A stretch of DNA of 64,000 bases from Fictibacillus marinisediminis (GTDB lineage: Bacteria > Bacillota > Bacilli > Bacillales > Fictibacillaceae). Each line of letters opens with the position of its first letter. The first letter of the stretch is position 1. A program made the translations under genes and the position numbers. The notes under the pieces are model-generated. The model saw only the letters and a list, made by a program, of their open reading frames with translations, had not been told where the DNA came from and did not search any database. The DNA is taken from positions 2,852,001-2,916,000 of the forward strand of contig NZ_JAIWJX010000002.1 of NCBI RefSeq assembly GCF_023149135.1. The letters are read 5' to 3'. Positions 9,883 to 22,592 of the stretch are shown here, piece by piece.

Positions 9883-11157
9883 TTACGCACTTTCTTTCGG
9901 TGTTTCCTTTTTAGGTTCCACAATTGTACCGTCCTCAAGTTCGAGTTTCGGCGGAACTTTATCAGCTACCGTTTCTTTTGTAATGATACACTTAGCCACG
10001 TCTTCTCGGGAAGGAAGTTCGAACATAACGTCCAGCATCATTCCTTCAATGATAGAACGCAGACCACGTGCACCAGTTTTGCGTTCGATAGCCTGATTGG
10101 CAATTTCAGTAAGAGCTTCTTCGTTGAACTCAAGTTCAACACCATCAAGATCAAGAAGCTTTTGGTATTGCTTAACAAGCGCATTTTTTGGCTTTGTCAA
10201 AATTTCAACAAGTGCATCCTCATCAAGCGGAGTTAGACTTGCTGTCACAGGCAGACGGCCGATGAATTCCGGGATAAGACCAAAGCGAAGCAAATCTTCA
10301 GGCAATACTTTTGCCAGGTATTCTCCTGCTTTAAGTTCTGCCTGTCTGGATTCAGAGCTGAATCCGATAACTTTTTTCCCTAAACGGCGTTTGATGATTT
10401 GTTCGATGCCATCAAATGCACCACCGCAAATAAATAGAATATTTGTGGTATCGATTTGAATGAACTCCTGATGCGGATGCTTTCTTCCGCCTTGCGGGGG
10501 TACGCTTGCAACGGTACCCTCTAAGATTTTAAGAAGGGCCTGCTGTACACCTTCTCCAGATACATCACGGGTGATGGAAGGATTTTCAGACTTTCTGGCA
10601 ATTTTATCGATTTCATCAATGTAAATAATGCCTTTTTCAGCTTTTTCTACATCGTAATCAGCCGCTTGAATCAATTTAAGCAAAATGTTCTCAACATCTT
10701 CGCCCACATAACCGGCTTCTGTTAAAGAAGTCGCATCAGCAATCGCGAAAGGAACATTTAGGATTCTGGCAAGCGTTTGAGCCAATAGCGTTTTACCGCT
10801 TCCTGTAGGCCCGATCATGGCGATGTTACTTTTTGCAAGCTCCACTTCATCGGACTTTTGTGAAGAATTAATGCGTTTGTAGTGGTTATATACTGCTACG
10901 GAAAGAGACTTCTTAGCCTGTTCCTGGCCAATGACGTATTCATCGAGAATCTTGCGGATTTCCATTGGCTTCGGAACTTCCTTAAGCTCTACATCCTCTT
11001 CGGTACCAAGCTCCTCTTCCACAATTTCAGTGCATAGCTCGATACATTCGTCACAAATATATACACCTGGTCCTGCTACCAGTTTACGAACTTGATCCTG
11101 CGTTTTTCCACAAAAGGAACATTTCAGCTGCCCTTTTTCGTCATTGAATTTAAACAA
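9883..11157 (-). CDS. clpX: ClpX, unfoldase subunit of ClpXP
   Basis: An AAA+ unfoldase that recognises substrates and feeds them to ClpP. The N-terminal C4 zinc domain (CSFCGKTQ ... CDECIELC) is followed by Walker A GPTGSGKT and Walker [11 protein letters not shown] choose the TTG at 11157 (reads [13 protein letters not shown] after the initiator Met): AGGGGTGA sits at the right distance, whereas the upstream GTG lies inside that ribosome site. This gives 424 residues, close to B. subtilis ClpX. The acidic, lysine-rich C-terminus is normal. Confidence 0.97.
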   Translation of the reverse strand: MFKFNDEKGQLKCSFCGKTQDQVRKLVAGPGVYICDECIELCTEIVEEELGTEEDVELKEVPKPMEIRKILDEYVIGQEQAKKSLSVAVYNHYKRINSSQKSDEVELAKSNIAMIGPTGSGKTLLAQTLARILNVPFAIADATSLTEAGYVGEDVENILLKLIQAADYDVEKAEKGIIYIDEIDKIARKSENPSITRDVSGEGVQQALLKILEGTVASVPPQGGRKHPHQEFIQIDTTNILFICGGAFDGIEQIIKRRLGKKVIGFSSESRQAELKAGEYLAKVLPEDLLRFGLIPEFIGRLPVTASLTPLDEDALVEILTKPKNALVKQYQKLLDLDGVELEFNEEALTEIANQAIERKTGARGLRSIIEGMMLDVMFELPSREDVAKCIITKETVADKVPPKLELEDGTIVEPKKETPKESA

Positions 11158-11293
11158 TGAAATCACCCCTAAACCTTAAATTGGATGAAACCAATTACCT
11201 TTTCATACCGTTTCCAGATATGCTTGTTTCATTACTCTATAAGCAATTATTTCAAGTGCTTACTGATTTCATTTCCGCAAGTTTATGTATTGG

Positions 11294-11302
11294 ATTGTAT
11301 CA
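11294..11302 (-). promoter_or_regulatory. Candidate extended -10 promoter of clpX
   Basis: TGATACAAT on the minus strand about 135 bases upstream of the clpX start; no good -35. The remaining bases between clpX and tig (11158-11537) are AT-rich and hold no other gene. A TTGACA on the plus strand near 11337 has no partner -10. Confidence 0.4.
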
Positions 11303-11487
11303 TATATCCCCTAATGAACGGAAATAAAAACCCTTCCTTGACAATTAATAGTATGTATTTGGCTGTAATCAATGTGTTCTATAAGTATTAACCTTATGGC
11401 TTATTTTAAAACCTTAATCCTAAAATAAAGCCTTTAAAAAAGTTTCAATAAAAAAGCGCTTTTTCCTGCCAAGAAGGATAAATAATT

Positions 11488-11520
11488 ATATAAAACAAGG
11501 CACGAAAAGTTCGTGCCTTG
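11488..11520 (-). terminator. tig terminator
   Basis: A perfect 11-bp stem CAAGGCACGAA/TTCGTGCCTTG (11496-11506 with 11510-11520), then TTTTATATAA on the minus strand, 17 bases past the tig stop. Confidence 0.85.
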
Positions 11521-11537
11521 CCAGACCTTACTCTATC

Positions 11538-12833
11538 TTATGCAATTGTTTTGCTGTTATCCACTAGCAGGTCAATAGCTTTTCTGATTTTAAGATCAGC
11601 TGCTACTGCGTCGTTTCCGCCTTGCATAGCAAGCATTTGCGTAATTTTCTCTACGTCCATGTTGTACATTTCAGCCATTTTCTTAAGCTCTTCATTGATT
11701 TCTTCTTCCGTAGCTTCAATTTTTTCAGCTTCAGAGATCGCTTCAAGTACTAGGTTCGTTTTCACGCGTTTTCCAGCATCTTCTTTCATTTGCTCACGAA
11801 GAGCAGCTTCATCCGTGCCAGAGAACTGGAAGTAAAGGTCAAGGTTCATACCTTGCATTTGCAGACGTTGTCCAAATTCTTGAACCATACGGTCTAATTC
11901 TGTGTTGACCATTGCTTCTGGAATATCAACTTCTGCTGCATCAACCGCTTTGTCAACGACTGAATCGCGAGTGTGGTGCTCAGCTTCATGCTTTTTGCTT
12001 TCTTCAAGCTTCGTACGGATGCTTGCTTTAAGAGCGTCAAGCGTTTCAACTTCTGCATCAGCTTCTTTAGCAAACTCGTCGTTTAGCTCAGGAAGCTGTT
12101 TTGATTTAATTTCATGGATTTTCACTTTGAAGACTGCAGGCTTACCAGCAAGCTCCGTTGCATGGTATTCTTCAGGGAACGTAATGTTAACCTCTTTTTC
12201 AGTACCTGCTTTGTCTCCGATCAATTGCTCTTCAAATCCAGGGATGAAAGAACCAGATCCGATTTCAAGTGGATAGTTCTCAGCTTTTCCGCCTTCGAAC
12301 GCTTCTCCGTCAACGAATCCTTCGAAATCGATAACAGCTGTATCACCGTTTTCTACTTCGCCTTCTTCTTTTACAGCAAGCTCAGCTTGCTGCTCTTGAA
12401 GACGTTTGATTTCGCTGTCAACATCTTCGTCTGTTACAGATGCGTCGAATTCAGTAACTTCAAGCCCTTTGTATTCACCAAGTTTAACTTCAGGCTTTAC
12501 TGTAACTTTAGCAGTGAAAACAAGGTTGCTTCCTTTTTCCATTTGCTCGATGTCAACCTCTGGACGGTCAACTGGATCAATTCCTGCTTCTTCTACAGCT
12601 TGGCTGTATGCTTGCGGCAAGATGATGTCTAGAGCATCTTGGTATAGAGATTCTACTCCAAAACGCTGTTCAAACATTTTTCTTGGCATTTTTCCTTTAC
12701 GGAAACCTGGTACGTTTACTTGTTTAACCACTTTTTTAAATGCTTGGTCAAGAGCTGTATCTACTTCAGAAGCCTCAACTTCAATCGTTAAGACACCTTG
12801 ATTACCTTCTAACTTTTCCCATTTTGCACTCAT
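11538..12833 (-). CDS. tig: Trigger factor, ribosome-bound chaperone and prolyl isomerase
   Basis: Binds near the ribosome exit tunnel and folds nascent chains. The 431-residue protein starts [13 protein letters not shown], with the ribosome-binding loop [17 protein letters not shown] near residues 43-60, a central FKBP domain ([20 protein letters not shown]) and a helical C-terminal domain. TTGGAGGGAAC precedes the ATG. It has its own promoter and terminator, separate from clpX and ysoA. Confidence 0.97.
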   Translation of the reverse strand: MSAKWEKLEGNQGVLTIEVEASEVDTALDQAFKKVVKQVNVPGFRKGKMPRKMFEQRFGVESLYQDALDIILPQAYSQAVEEAGIDPVDRPEVDIEQMEKGSNLVFTAKVTVKPEVKLGEYKGLEVTEFDASVTDEDVDSEIKRLQEQQAELAVKEEGEVENGDTAVIDFEGFVDGEAFEGGKAENYPLEIGSGSFIPGFEEQLIGDKAGTEKEVNITFPEEYHATELAGKPAVFKVKIHEIKSKQLPELNDEFAKEADAEVETLDALKASIRTKLEESKKHEAEHHTRDSVVDKAVDAAEVDIPEAMVNTELDRMVQEFGQRLQMQGMNLDLYFQFSGTDEAALREQMKEDAGKRVKTNLVLEAISEAEKIEATEEEINEELKKMAEMYNMDVEKITQMLAMQGGNDAVAADLKIRKAIDLLVDNSKTIA

Positions 12834-12896
12834 TCAAAGTTCCCTCCAACATTACGTATTTCATTGAAAATCTTACATTTTCGTTACAACCATTCC

Positions 12897-12924
12897 ATTA
12901 TATCATAACAGACTTGTATTTCAA
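12897..12924 (-). promoter_or_regulatory. Sigma-A promoter of tig
   Basis: TTGAAA (12924-12919), a 16-base spacer and TATAAT (12902-12897) with TG one base upstream (extended -10), about 65 bases ahead of the tig start. Confidence 0.75.
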
Positions 12925-12947
12925 CAATGACCCTGATTGTTTCCGTA

Positions 12948-14000
12948 TTAGTATCCTTGAAATTTATTCGGGCCGAACGTAAACCTCTCAATGTCAAGGA
13001 GTTGTTCGACCGCTTTTTCTAAAGTTTCAGGGTGGATCTCAATTTCGGATTCGATGGCATCACAGGTGTCCATACCGCTCAGTTTACCAGCTGCACACTG
13101 AAGAGCACGTGCCCAATAATGAGAATCTGCCGGTTCGGGCACCTGGGGATAAATAGCAAGGATGTAGTCCCACCATATCGTAACAGCAAATTCTGTCAGA
13201 GTCGGATTATCCTGTTCCAGCCGATCCTCCAATTCTTTTTTTACTTCAAGGTTAAATGGATCTTCATAGACATCATGAAGTTCCTGAATGTTGATGGAAT
13301 AGGTATTTCCAAACTTATGTAAGGTTACGGTTTCCTGTATGTCCTTTGATTTTAAATAGTTTAGTGCCATGGTCTTGATGCCTGGGTTGCCCTCTTCATT
13401 TTCCAAGAACTCCCGGTAAACCGCTATAGTATCCTCTGGATTCATATAGCTTAATTGCTGCATGGCAATCCACTGGTTATGTATTTCACCACTTGTCATC
13501 ATGTTCCGAAGGGTTTCAATTTCTTTGGAACGGTCCTGGTGCGGCTCTGGTGATAGATCAATCGGCGGTTCTGGATCATCTGTCATCTTCCGGCTGAAAT
13601 GCAGAAGCTGATAAAAGGATTCTGCCTGAGCGGCTGGAAGCTGATGTTCCTCAAGCACCGCTTCAACAACAGACACAACGGATTCATATTCTGAAAGCTG
13701 AATAAGGACAGAAAGATAAATCTGCAATACATCAAAATATTCTCCGATTCCCTGCTTGAGCATTTTATCTGCTCTTATTTTCGCTTCTTGAAGCTGGCCA
13801 AGTTCAATCAGGCTTAACACAACACCCAGATGTCCCTGAGAATGTCCCGGTTCTATCTCCAGCAGCTGAAGAAAACAGGATAAAGATTCCTTAAATTGCT
13901 TTGCTTTTAAGGAAGACATTCCTTTTTCAAGCAATCGGGCCGGCAAATTAGGGAACAGTACGACATTGCTGATTTTCTTACCTTTTTTTTCATTAGCCAT
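12948..14000 (-). CDS. ysoA: Tetratricopeptide-repeat protein YsoA
   Basis: A 350-residue soluble protein without signal peptide. The first half has helix pairs typical of TPR repeats (LLEKGMSSLKAKQFKESLSC; LLEIEPGHSQGHLGVVLSL). The second half resembles a DUF3196/YsoA-type region with no catalytic motif that I recognise. Position between leuD and tig matches B. subtilis ysoA. Its role is unknown; it may be a protein-protein adaptor. The ribosome site (GAAGTGAAG) is only fair. Confidence 0.8.
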   Translation of the reverse strand: MANEKKGKKISNVVLFPNLPARLLEKGMSSLKAKQFKESLSCFLQLLEIEPGHSQGHLGVVLSLIELGQLQEAKIRADKMLKQGIGEYFDVLQIYLSVLIQLSEYESVVSVVEAVLEEHQLPAAQAESFYQLLHFSRKMTDDPEPPIDLSPEPHQDRSKEIETLRNMMTSGEIHNQWIAMQQLSYMNPEDTIAVYREFLENEEGNPGIKTMALNYLKSKDIQETVTLHKFGNTYSINIQELHDVYEDPFNLEVKKELEDRLEQDNPTLTEFAVTIWWDYILAIYPQVPEPADSHYWARALQCAAGKLSGMDTCDAIESEIEIHPETLEKAVEQLLDIERFTFGPNKFQGY

Positions 14001-14091
14001 AAGGTTTCTTCACTTCCAGTTTCTATTTGCATCAGTTTAACAGTTTAAAGGCGTAAACTCAAGATGAGTCAGTCTTCAGGAAGTAACAATA

Positions 14092-14118
14092 AATCCTGCA
14101 CAGCCATTGTGCAGGATT
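14092..14118. terminator. Hairpin between leuD and ysoA, possible weak terminator
   Basis: An 11-bp stem AATCCTGCACA/TGTGCAGGATT (14092-14102 with 14108-14118). On the minus strand the tail is TATTGTTACTT, too poor for strong termination, so part of the ilv-leu transcript could continue into ysoA. Confidence 0.5.
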
Positions 14119-14150
14119 GCTCATATGTACAAATTTCCCTAAAAGGGATA

Positions 14151-14208
14151 GGGAATAATAGGATAGAAGGCTTACGCCATCCCGATGCTTCTAAACACTA
14201 TTATTCCC
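14151..14208. repeat. 58-bp imperfect palindrome downstream of leuD
   Basis: GGGAATAATA (14151-14160) is the exact inverse of TATTATTCCC (14199-14208), with an inner AGAAG/CTTCT pair. A smaller TCCCT/AGGGA hairpin lies next to it at 14137-14149. No protein-coding potential is evident. It may stabilise or process the 3' end of the leu message. Confidence 0.6.
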
Positions 14209-14270
14209 GCTTAGCTGTTATTCAAACCAAATGGGGCCTGATCCTGGAAGTGAACGGCTGAATTTGGCTG

Positions 14271-14861
14271 TTAGACTACTCCCATCTTGTTCTCGAATTG
14301 GCTGATCTCATCATCATACTGCATAGTGATTGAAATTTCATCCCAGCCGTTCTGCAGCATCTCTTTCCAATAGGGATCAAAATCGAACGAAGCTGCCACC
14401 TCTGTACCTGCAGAGATTTCCTGACGGTCCAGGCTGAGAGTTAACTTCTTATTCCCGTTTTCCACACTGGTTTTCAATTGATCAATCACCGGTTTAGGCA
14501 GGGTGATGACGAGAATGCCATTCTTCAAAGAGTTATTATAGAAGATATCCGCAAAGTCAGGAGCGATAATGACTTTGAATCCATAATCCTTCAGTGCCCA
14601 TGGAGCGTGCTCTCTCGAAGAACCGCATCCGAAATTTGCACCTGCGATTAAAATCTCAGCTCCCTCTGCATCCTCCTTATTCAGTTCAAATTCAGCGTTC
14701 GGGGTGCCATCACGGTTGAAACGCCAATCGAAAAACAAATACTGGCCAAACCCACTGCGCTCGACCCGTTTTAGGAATTGCTTAGGAATAATCTGATCTG
14801 TATCCACATTTTCACGGTCTAATACGGCTGCTGTTCCGGTAAAAGTCTTAAATCCTGGCAT
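14271..14861 (-). CDS. leuD: 3-isopropylmalate dehydratase, small subunit
   Basis: With LeuC it isomerises 2-isopropylmalate to 3-isopropylmalate in leucine synthesis. The ATG at 14861 ([20 protein letters not shown]) is preferred: it has GAAGGTGA upstream and matches the family N-terminus, giving 196 residues. It overlaps the end of leuC by 14 bases. [12 protein letters not shown] and [14 protein letters not shown] are the small-subunit signatures. Confidence 0.96.
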   Translation of the reverse strand: MPGFKTFTGTAAVLDRENVDTDQIIPKQFLKRVERSGFGQYLFFDWRFNRDGTPNAEFELNKEDAEGAEILIAGANFGCGSSREHAPWALKDYGFKVIIAPDFADIFYNNSLKNGILVITLPKPVIDQLKTSVENGNKKLTLSLDRQEISAGTEVAASFDFDPYWKEMLQNGWDEISITMQYDDEISQFENKMGVV

Positions 14862-16281
14862 ACGCTTCACCTTCTCTCGTACCTGAAACAAATTTTCGGA
14901 CGTCCACGAATTTACCTTCAATGGCAGCTGCTGCGGCCATCGTCGGACTCACAAGATGAGTTCTCGCTCCTTTGCCCTGCCTGCCCTCAAAGTTTCTGTT
15001 GGATGTGGAGGCACATCTCTCGCCTTCCGGAACGATATCCGGGTTCATCCCAAGACACATGGAGCATCCTGAATCTCTCCATTCAAAGCCTGCTTCCTGA
15101 AAAACCTTGTGCAGTCCTTCTTTTTCTGCCTTAACTTTTACTTGCTGTGAACCAGGAACCACTATCGCGTGGACCCCGGCGTGAACTTTTTTTCCTTTAA
15201 TGACTTGAGCTGCAGCCTTCAGATCACTTAGCCTTGAATTTGTACAAGAACCGATGAATACGTGCTGAACAGGTACTTCAGTCAGAGACTGTCCCGGCGC
15301 TAAACCCATATAGGCAAGTGCTTTTTGCAGGGATTCTCTCTCTCTTTCTGGTTGCCCTTCTTTAAATGAAGGAACATTCTCAGAGATTCCCACACCCATT
15401 GAAGGATTCGTTCCCCAGGTGACCATCGGCTCAACTTCTGATGCATCGATCTCGATAACTTTGTCGTATGAAGCATTGGAATCCGACTTAAGGTCCTCCC
15501 ACTGCTTCACTTTTTCTTCAAATTCATAATCTTTAGGAGCGTATTTTCTTCCTCTAATATACTCATACGTTGTATCATCTGGTTCAATCAAACCTGCTTT
15601 CGCACCCGCTTCAATGGACATGTTGCACAATGTCATCCGTTCTTCCATTGTGAAATTTCTTACCGTCTCTCCTGTAAATTCAATAACATGTCCTGCACCG
15701 GCGTTAGTACCATGCCTGGCAATAAGAGCAAGTACAATGTCTTTGGCTGTTACGCCGAATCCTGGTTTTCCTTCAATATTCACTTTGAGCTGCTTCGGTT
15801 TTTGCTGCCAAAGTGTCTGGGTGGCCAGAACATGCTCCACTTCGCTCGTTCCAATCCCAAAAGCCAAGGCACCAAACGCTCCGTGTGTAGAAGTATGGCT
15901 GTCTCCGCATACGATGGTTTTGCCGGGTACCGTCAGGCCAAGCTCCGGACCGATGACATGTACGATTCCCTGGTCAGCAGAGTCAAGACCTTCCAAATGA
16001 ATACCATATTCTTTGCAGTTTTCCTCAAGGGTTTGAATTTGCTTCAGCGCGATGCGGTCATCAATGACAAACCGATTTTTGGTCGGTATGTTATGATCCA
16101 TCGTTGCAAAACAAAGGGCGGGTTTTCGGACTTTTCTATTCTTTTCCCGCAAGCCGGCAAAGGCTTGCGGGGAAGTCACCTCATGAAGGAGGTGCAGGTC
16201 AATATATAAAAGACCGGGCTTGTTCTTTTCCTGAATGACTGCGTGTTTATCCCAGATTTTATCTATGATTGTTTTTGCCAT
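14848..16281 (-). CDS. leuC: 3-isopropylmalate dehydratase, large subunit
   Basis: A cytosolic aconitase-family 4Fe-4S enzyme, partner of LeuD. The 477-residue protein has [19 protein letters not shown] and the three cluster cysteines in FIGSCTNSR and [23 protein letters not shown] precedes the ATG. It lies 15 bases after leuB and overlaps leuD, indicating coupled production of the two subunits. Confidence 0.97.
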   Translation of the reverse strand: MAKTIIDKIWDKHAVIQEKNKPGLLYIDLHLLHEVTSPQAFAGLREKNRKVRKPALCFATMDHNIPTKNRFVIDDRIALKQIQTLEENCKEYGIHLEGLDSADQGIVHVIGPELGLTVPGKTIVCGDSHTSTHGAFGALAFGIGTSEVEHVLATQTLWQQKPKQLKVNIEGKPGFGVTAKDIVLALIARHGTNAGAGHVIEFTGETVRNFTMEERMTLCNMSIEAGAKAGLIEPDDTTYEYIRGRKYAPKDYEFEEKVKQWEDLKSDSNASYDKVIEIDASEVEPMVTWGTNPSMGVGISENVPSFKEGQPERERESLQKALAYMGLAPGQSLTEVPVQHVFIGSCTNSRLSDLKAAAQVIKGKKVHAGVHAIVVPGSQQVKVKAEKEGLHKVFQEAGFEWRDSGCSMCLGMNPDIVPEGERCASTSNRNFEGRQGKGARTHLVSPTMAAAAAIEGKFVDVRKFVSGTREGEAYARI

Positions 16282-16296
16282 TTTGCACCTTCCTCC

Positions 16297-17394
16297 TTAC
16301 ACATATATTTCAAGCAGCGTTGCGGCCGCCGCGTCTTCCTCCAGCCGGTAAACCAACTGTTCCACCATTTCATCCGTTGTTGAGACTCTGCTCTTTTTGG
16401 TTTGTATGTCACCCGTACGGAATTTCGCGTTCAGGACTTCCTGAACGGCCATTTCAATGGCATCCGCCTCTTCGTTCATATGAAAGGAATGTCTGAGCAT
16501 CATTGCTGCTGAAAGTACCATTCCCAGCGGATTGGCCGTATTAGTTCCTGCAATATCAGGAGCTGAACCATGAACGGGTTCAAACAATCCTGCACCTTCT
16601 TCACTCAATGATGCCGAGGCAAGCATTCCAAGAGATCCGGTAATCATGGAGGCTTCATCAGACAGGATGTCGCCAAACATATTCTCTGTCACGATAACAT
16701 CAAATTGTGCAGGGTTCCGGACAAGCTGCATGGCCGCATTGTCAACAAGCATGTGGTCAACTTTAACATCTGGAAAGCTCATCGCTATTTCGTTTACAAC
16801 TTCCCTCCATAGTTTGCTTGATTCCAGCACATTGGCTTTATCCACTGAAGTCAGCTTTCCGGTTCTGGAAGCCGCAAGTTCAAACGCCTTTTTCACTACT
16901 CTTTCAATTTCTTGCCTATGATAGTACAGCGTGTCTACCGCTTCATCGGATCCTGATCTCCCTTTTGGCTGAGCGAAATACAAGCCGCCTGTCAGTTCTC
17001 TTACAAACACCAAGTCTACATTTTCGATCAGTTCAGGTTTTAGCGGAGAAATATCTGCTAATGGACTGAATGCTTTTACCGGCCTCAGATTGGCGAAAAC
17101 GTTGAGTTCCTTACGGATTTGGAGCAGTCCGTGTTCGGGACGCTGATCCATGCCATCCCATTTAGGTCCACCCACGGCTCCCAAAAGAACCGCGTCACTC
17201 TTTTTGCATTGTTCAAGCGTTTCAGGGGGCAGTGGATTTCCTGTCTCATCGATGGCTTTTCCGCCGATCGGCATCTCCGTCACTGTAAAACGATGCTGAA
17301 ATCGGGATTCAATGGCTTTGAGCACCCGCAATGCCCCTTTCATTACTTCCGGTCCGATTCCGTCACCCGGCAAGACTGTAATTGTTTTTTCCAT
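16297..17394 (-). CDS. leuB: 3-isopropylmalate dehydrogenase
   Basis: NAD-dependent oxidative decarboxylation of 3-isopropylmalate in leucine synthesis. The 365 residues include ITVLPGDGIGPEVM at the N-terminus, the metal and substrate segment NMFGDILSDEASMITGSLGM, and HGSAPDIAGTNTANPLGM for cofactor binding. AGGAGGGG precedes the ATG. A middle gene of the ilv-leu operon. Confidence 0.97.
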   Translation of the reverse strand: MEKTITVLPGDGIGPEVMKGALRVLKAIESRFQHRFTVTEMPIGGKAIDETGNPLPPETLEQCKKSDAVLLGAVGGPKWDGMDQRPEHGLLQIRKELNVFANLRPVKAFSPLADISPLKPELIENVDLVFVRELTGGLYFAQPKGRSGSDEAVDTLYYHRQEIERVVKKAFELAASRTGKLTSVDKANVLESSKLWREVVNEIAMSFPDVKVDHMLVDNAAMQLVRNPAQFDVIVTENMFGDILSDEASMITGSLGMLASASLSEEGAGLFEPVHGSAPDIAGTNTANPLGMVLSAAMMLRHSFHMNEEADAIEMAVQEVLNAKFRTGDIQTKKSRVSTTDEMVEQLVYRLEEDAAAATLLEIYV

Positions 17395-17415
17395 CTTGAC
17401 CCCTCCTCATAAAAT

Positions 17416-19996
<2,581 letters not shown>

Positions 19997-20008
19997 TTAT
20001 AGTTATTT

Positions 20009-20527
20009 TTAGATAATAGAAAACTGATTCAGGTTATACACTGTTTTTTGTGTTCCGCGCGGCATTGCGGTAAGCCCTGTTCTGGAAATTTCCTTAATTC
20101 CGTACGGCCGCAGAAGCTCGATCAACGCCTCTACTTTTTCATTGTCGCCTGTCACCTCAATCGTAACGTTTTCAAGGCTTACATCAATGATGGCTGCTCT
20201 GAAAGGCTCGATAATAACTTTTATCTCACTCCGTGTATCTGGTGTGGTAATGACTTTAATCAGCGCCAATTCTCTGGCTACAAGTGCCATATCGGTGAGA
20301 TCTTTTACCTTCAGCACATCGATCTGTTTATGCAGCTGTTTAAGCAGCTGTTCGAGTTTTCTGTCATCCTCGACCTGCACAACAATCGTAATTTTTGATA
20401 TCCCCGGATCATCGGAATGTCCTACCGTGATGCTCTCAATGTTAAATTGCCTTTTTGTCAGTAGTCCTGTCAGCCGGTTTAACACACCGCTCTGGTTTAA
20501 AACGGTAGCTGTTATAATGCGCCTCAT
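20009..20527 (-). CDS. ilvH: Acetolactate synthase, regulatory subunit
   Basis: The small subunit that stimulates IlvB and confers valine feedback. The 172 residues begin with an ACT domain ([32 protein letters not shown]), followed by a second ACT-like domain ([22 protein letters not shown]). Its ATG overlaps the ilvB stop by four bases, consistent with stoichiometric coupling. It is also called ilvN in other species. Confidence 0.96.
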   Translation of the reverse strand: MRRIITATVLNQSGVLNRLTGLLTKRQFNIESITVGHSDDPGISKITIVVQVEDDRKLEQLLKQLHKQIDVLKVKDLTDMALVARELALIKVITTPDTRSEIKVIIEPFRAAIIDVSLENVTIEVTGDNEKVEALIELLRPYGIKEISRTGLTAMPRGTQKTVYNLNQFSII

Positions 20528-22242
20528 GGTTTCACCCCAATCATTTGATGAATTCCTTTCCCGGGAGCAATCATCGGATAGACATTTTCATCCGAAGTTA
20601 CCCTGCAGTCGAGAAGGAAAGGAGAATTGGACTCCAGCGCGTTAGCAAGCTTCACTTTGGCATCCTCTTCTGTAGTAACAACCGCTGCGTCAATGCCATA
20701 AGCTGCTGCCAGTTTTACAAAGTCAGGCTGAACAGGAATGAGGGATTGTGAATAACGTTCTTCGTAAAAGATCTCCTGCCACTGCCTAACCATTCCCAGT
20801 GACTGGTTATTAACGATGACAATGATGACAGGCAGCTTCAATTCTTGAAGAACAGATAGCTCCTGTAATGTCATTTGGAATCCGCCATCACCTGTTACAG
20901 CAACAACAGGAAGTTCTGGATTTCCAATTTTCGCCCCGATAGCTGCCGGGAATCCGAATCCCATCGTTCCTAATCCTCCTGAAGTTACCCAGCGGTTTGG
21001 TTTGGAAAAACCATAATATTGCGCTGTCCACATCTGATGCTGTCCCACGTCTGTCGTAATGACCGCTTCCCCTTTTGTTTCCTCATGAATGATTTCCAGC
21101 AGCCTCTGGGGTTTTAGCGTTTCACCGTCTTTTTTATACCAGAGCGGATAACTGCTCTTCAGCTCAGATAAATGATAAACCCATTCTGTCGTATCTCCTG
21201 ACGATGTGCTTTCTCTAAGCAATGCTGAAACGGTATGCTTTGCACAACCGACAATCGGAATCAGAGTTTCCACGTTCTTGCCAATCTCAGCCGGATCAAT
21301 GTCAATATGGGCAACGGCTGCTTTCTTGGCGAAGTGATTTAGATCACCTGTCAAACGGTCATCGAACCGTGCTCCGATTCCAATCAGGAGATCACACTCG
21401 TGCAGAGCAATATTCGCGGCATATGTGCCATGCATTCCGGCCATTCCCAGGAAAAGGGGATGATCGGATGGGAAGCTGCCAAGCCCGAGCAATGTATTGG
21501 CGACCGGAATCCGATGCTGTTCAGCCAAGGTAAGGATTTCATTCTCTGCTCCAGCGAACAGCACACCCGCACCTGCAAGAATGACAGGTTTTTTTGCAGT
21601 GGCAATGGCGTCTGCCAGCCGTTTTACTTGGAGAAGATTCGGCATGACTGTTGGCTGGTAACCTGGCAGTGTGACTTCTTTCGGAGTAGAAAATGCTCCT
21701 AAAGCCGTCGAAATATCTTTTGGTATGTCTACCAGAACCGGACCTGGCCTTCCTGTCTGAGCGATATGAAAGGCTTCCTGGACGATCCCGGGAAGGTCTT
21801 CCACTCGTCTTACCTGGTAGTTATGTTTGGTGATCGGCATCGTTACACCGACTATGTCAGCTTCCTGGAAAGCGTCTGTACCGATAACAGATGTTGCCAC
21901 CTGCCCGGTGAAGATGACAAGCGGGAGAGAATCAATCATGGCATCAGCAATTCCAGTAACGAGATTCGTTGCCCCCGGCCCCGAGGTGGCTATGACAACT
22001 CCCGCTTTTCCGGTAACCCTTGCAAACCCTTGAGCTGCATGGATGGCTCCTTGCTCATGGCGGGTTAAAATATGTCTGATATTTTTCTTGTAAAGGGCAT
22101 CATAGATTGGAAGGACAGCACCTCCAGGATAGCCGAACAAGACGTCTACCCCTTCTTTTTCAAGTGCCTCCATCAGCATGTCTGCTCCTGACATCATTTG
22201 AACTTTGCTTTTCTCTTCATCAGCCACCCAGCTGGCTTTCAT
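20524..22242 (-). CDS. ilvB: Acetolactate synthase, catalytic subunit
   Basis: A thiamine-diphosphate enzyme making acetolactate from pyruvate, and acetohydroxybutyrate with 2-oxobutyrate. I start at ATG 22242 ([13 protein letters not shown]), which follows GGGAGGAATCAGGA; an upstream frame extension would run into the T-box terminator. 572 residues with [10 protein letters not shown], the catalytic glutamate in [13 protein letters not shown], and [12 protein letters not shown] for ThDP/Mg binding. The first gene after the leucine T-box. Confidence 0.97.
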   Translation of the reverse strand: MKASWVADEEKSKVQMMSGADMLMEALEKEGVDVLFGYPGGAVLPIYDALYKKNIRHILTRHEQGAIHAAQGFARVTGKAGVVIATSGPGATNLVTGIADAMIDSLPLVIFTGQVATSVIGTDAFQEADIVGVTMPITKHNYQVRRVEDLPGIVQEAFHIAQTGRPGPVLVDIPKDISTALGAFSTPKEVTLPGYQPTVMPNLLQVKRLADAIATAKKPVILAGAGVLFAGAENEILTLAEQHRIPVANTLLGLGSFPSDHPLFLGMAGMHGTYAANIALHECDLLIGIGARFDDRLTGDLNHFAKKAAVAHIDIDPAEIGKNVETLIPIVGCAKHTVSALLRESTSSGDTTEWVYHLSELKSSYPLWYKKDGETLKPQRLLEIIHEETKGEAVITTDVGQHQMWTAQYYGFSKPNRWVTSGGLGTMGFGFPAAIGAKIGNPELPVVAVTGDGGFQMTLQELSVLQELKLPVIIVIVNNQSLGMVRQWQEIFYEERYSQSLIPVQPDFVKLAAAYGIDAAVVTTEEDAKVKLANALESNSPFLLDCRVTSDENVYPMIAPGKGIHQMIGVKP

Positions 22243-22270
22243 TCCTGATTCCTCCCTTATAAAATCATAA

Positions 22271-22560
22271 TAAAAAGCCTTCCCACCCAAAATGACAGTG
22301 TAATCCTGCCAAAGGGGTGAAAAGGCTTCTTTTCACGGTACCACCCTTCTTCGCGGCTATGCTGCTTGGCCGCCTCATGGACGAATATGTTCGCCCGGTT
22401 TGATAACAAGTTAACTCCTCTTTCGGGTTAACTCGGCCTGCCCTACTGGCCAATGGCTTTCGGACAGACACTCAGGGGTGAGGTCCTGATAAGAGTATTA
22501 CCGGTTCCCAGCGCTTCCGGCTCTCTGTGAATACTCTGTTATCATTCTTCCCCTTCATCG
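22271..22560 (-). ncRNA. Leucine T-box leader of ilvB
   Basis: On the minus strand AGGGTGGTACCGTG (about 22350-22337) is the T-box antiterminator core that pairs with an uncharged tRNA acceptor end. The competing terminator is AAGCCTTTTCACCC paired with GGGTGGGAAGGCTT, then a T-run (22271-22335). Upstream lies stem I with AGAGAGCCGG ... CCGG and a CTC triplet (22482-22480) directly before ACCCCTGAG, the likely specifier for tRNA-Leu(GAG). It lies between ilvD and ilvB, so it controls ilvB to leuD but not ilvE-ilvD. Confidence 0.92.
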
Positions 22561-22592
22561 ATTTTGAATTATTTAACTTTTTTACTAAAAGT

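Noticed and set aside
10097..10459. Long plus-strand frames opposite clpX and tig (also 11518-12801)
   Set aside because: Low-complexity Ser-rich antisense shadows of conserved genes.
14064..14261. 65-codon plus-strand frame between leuD and ysoA
   Set aside because: It runs through the hairpins, has no ribosome site, and looks like structure rather than protein.
22265..22471. 68-codon minus-strand frame upstream of ilvB
   Set aside because: It lies within the T-box leader and its terminator; composition is explained by the RNA.
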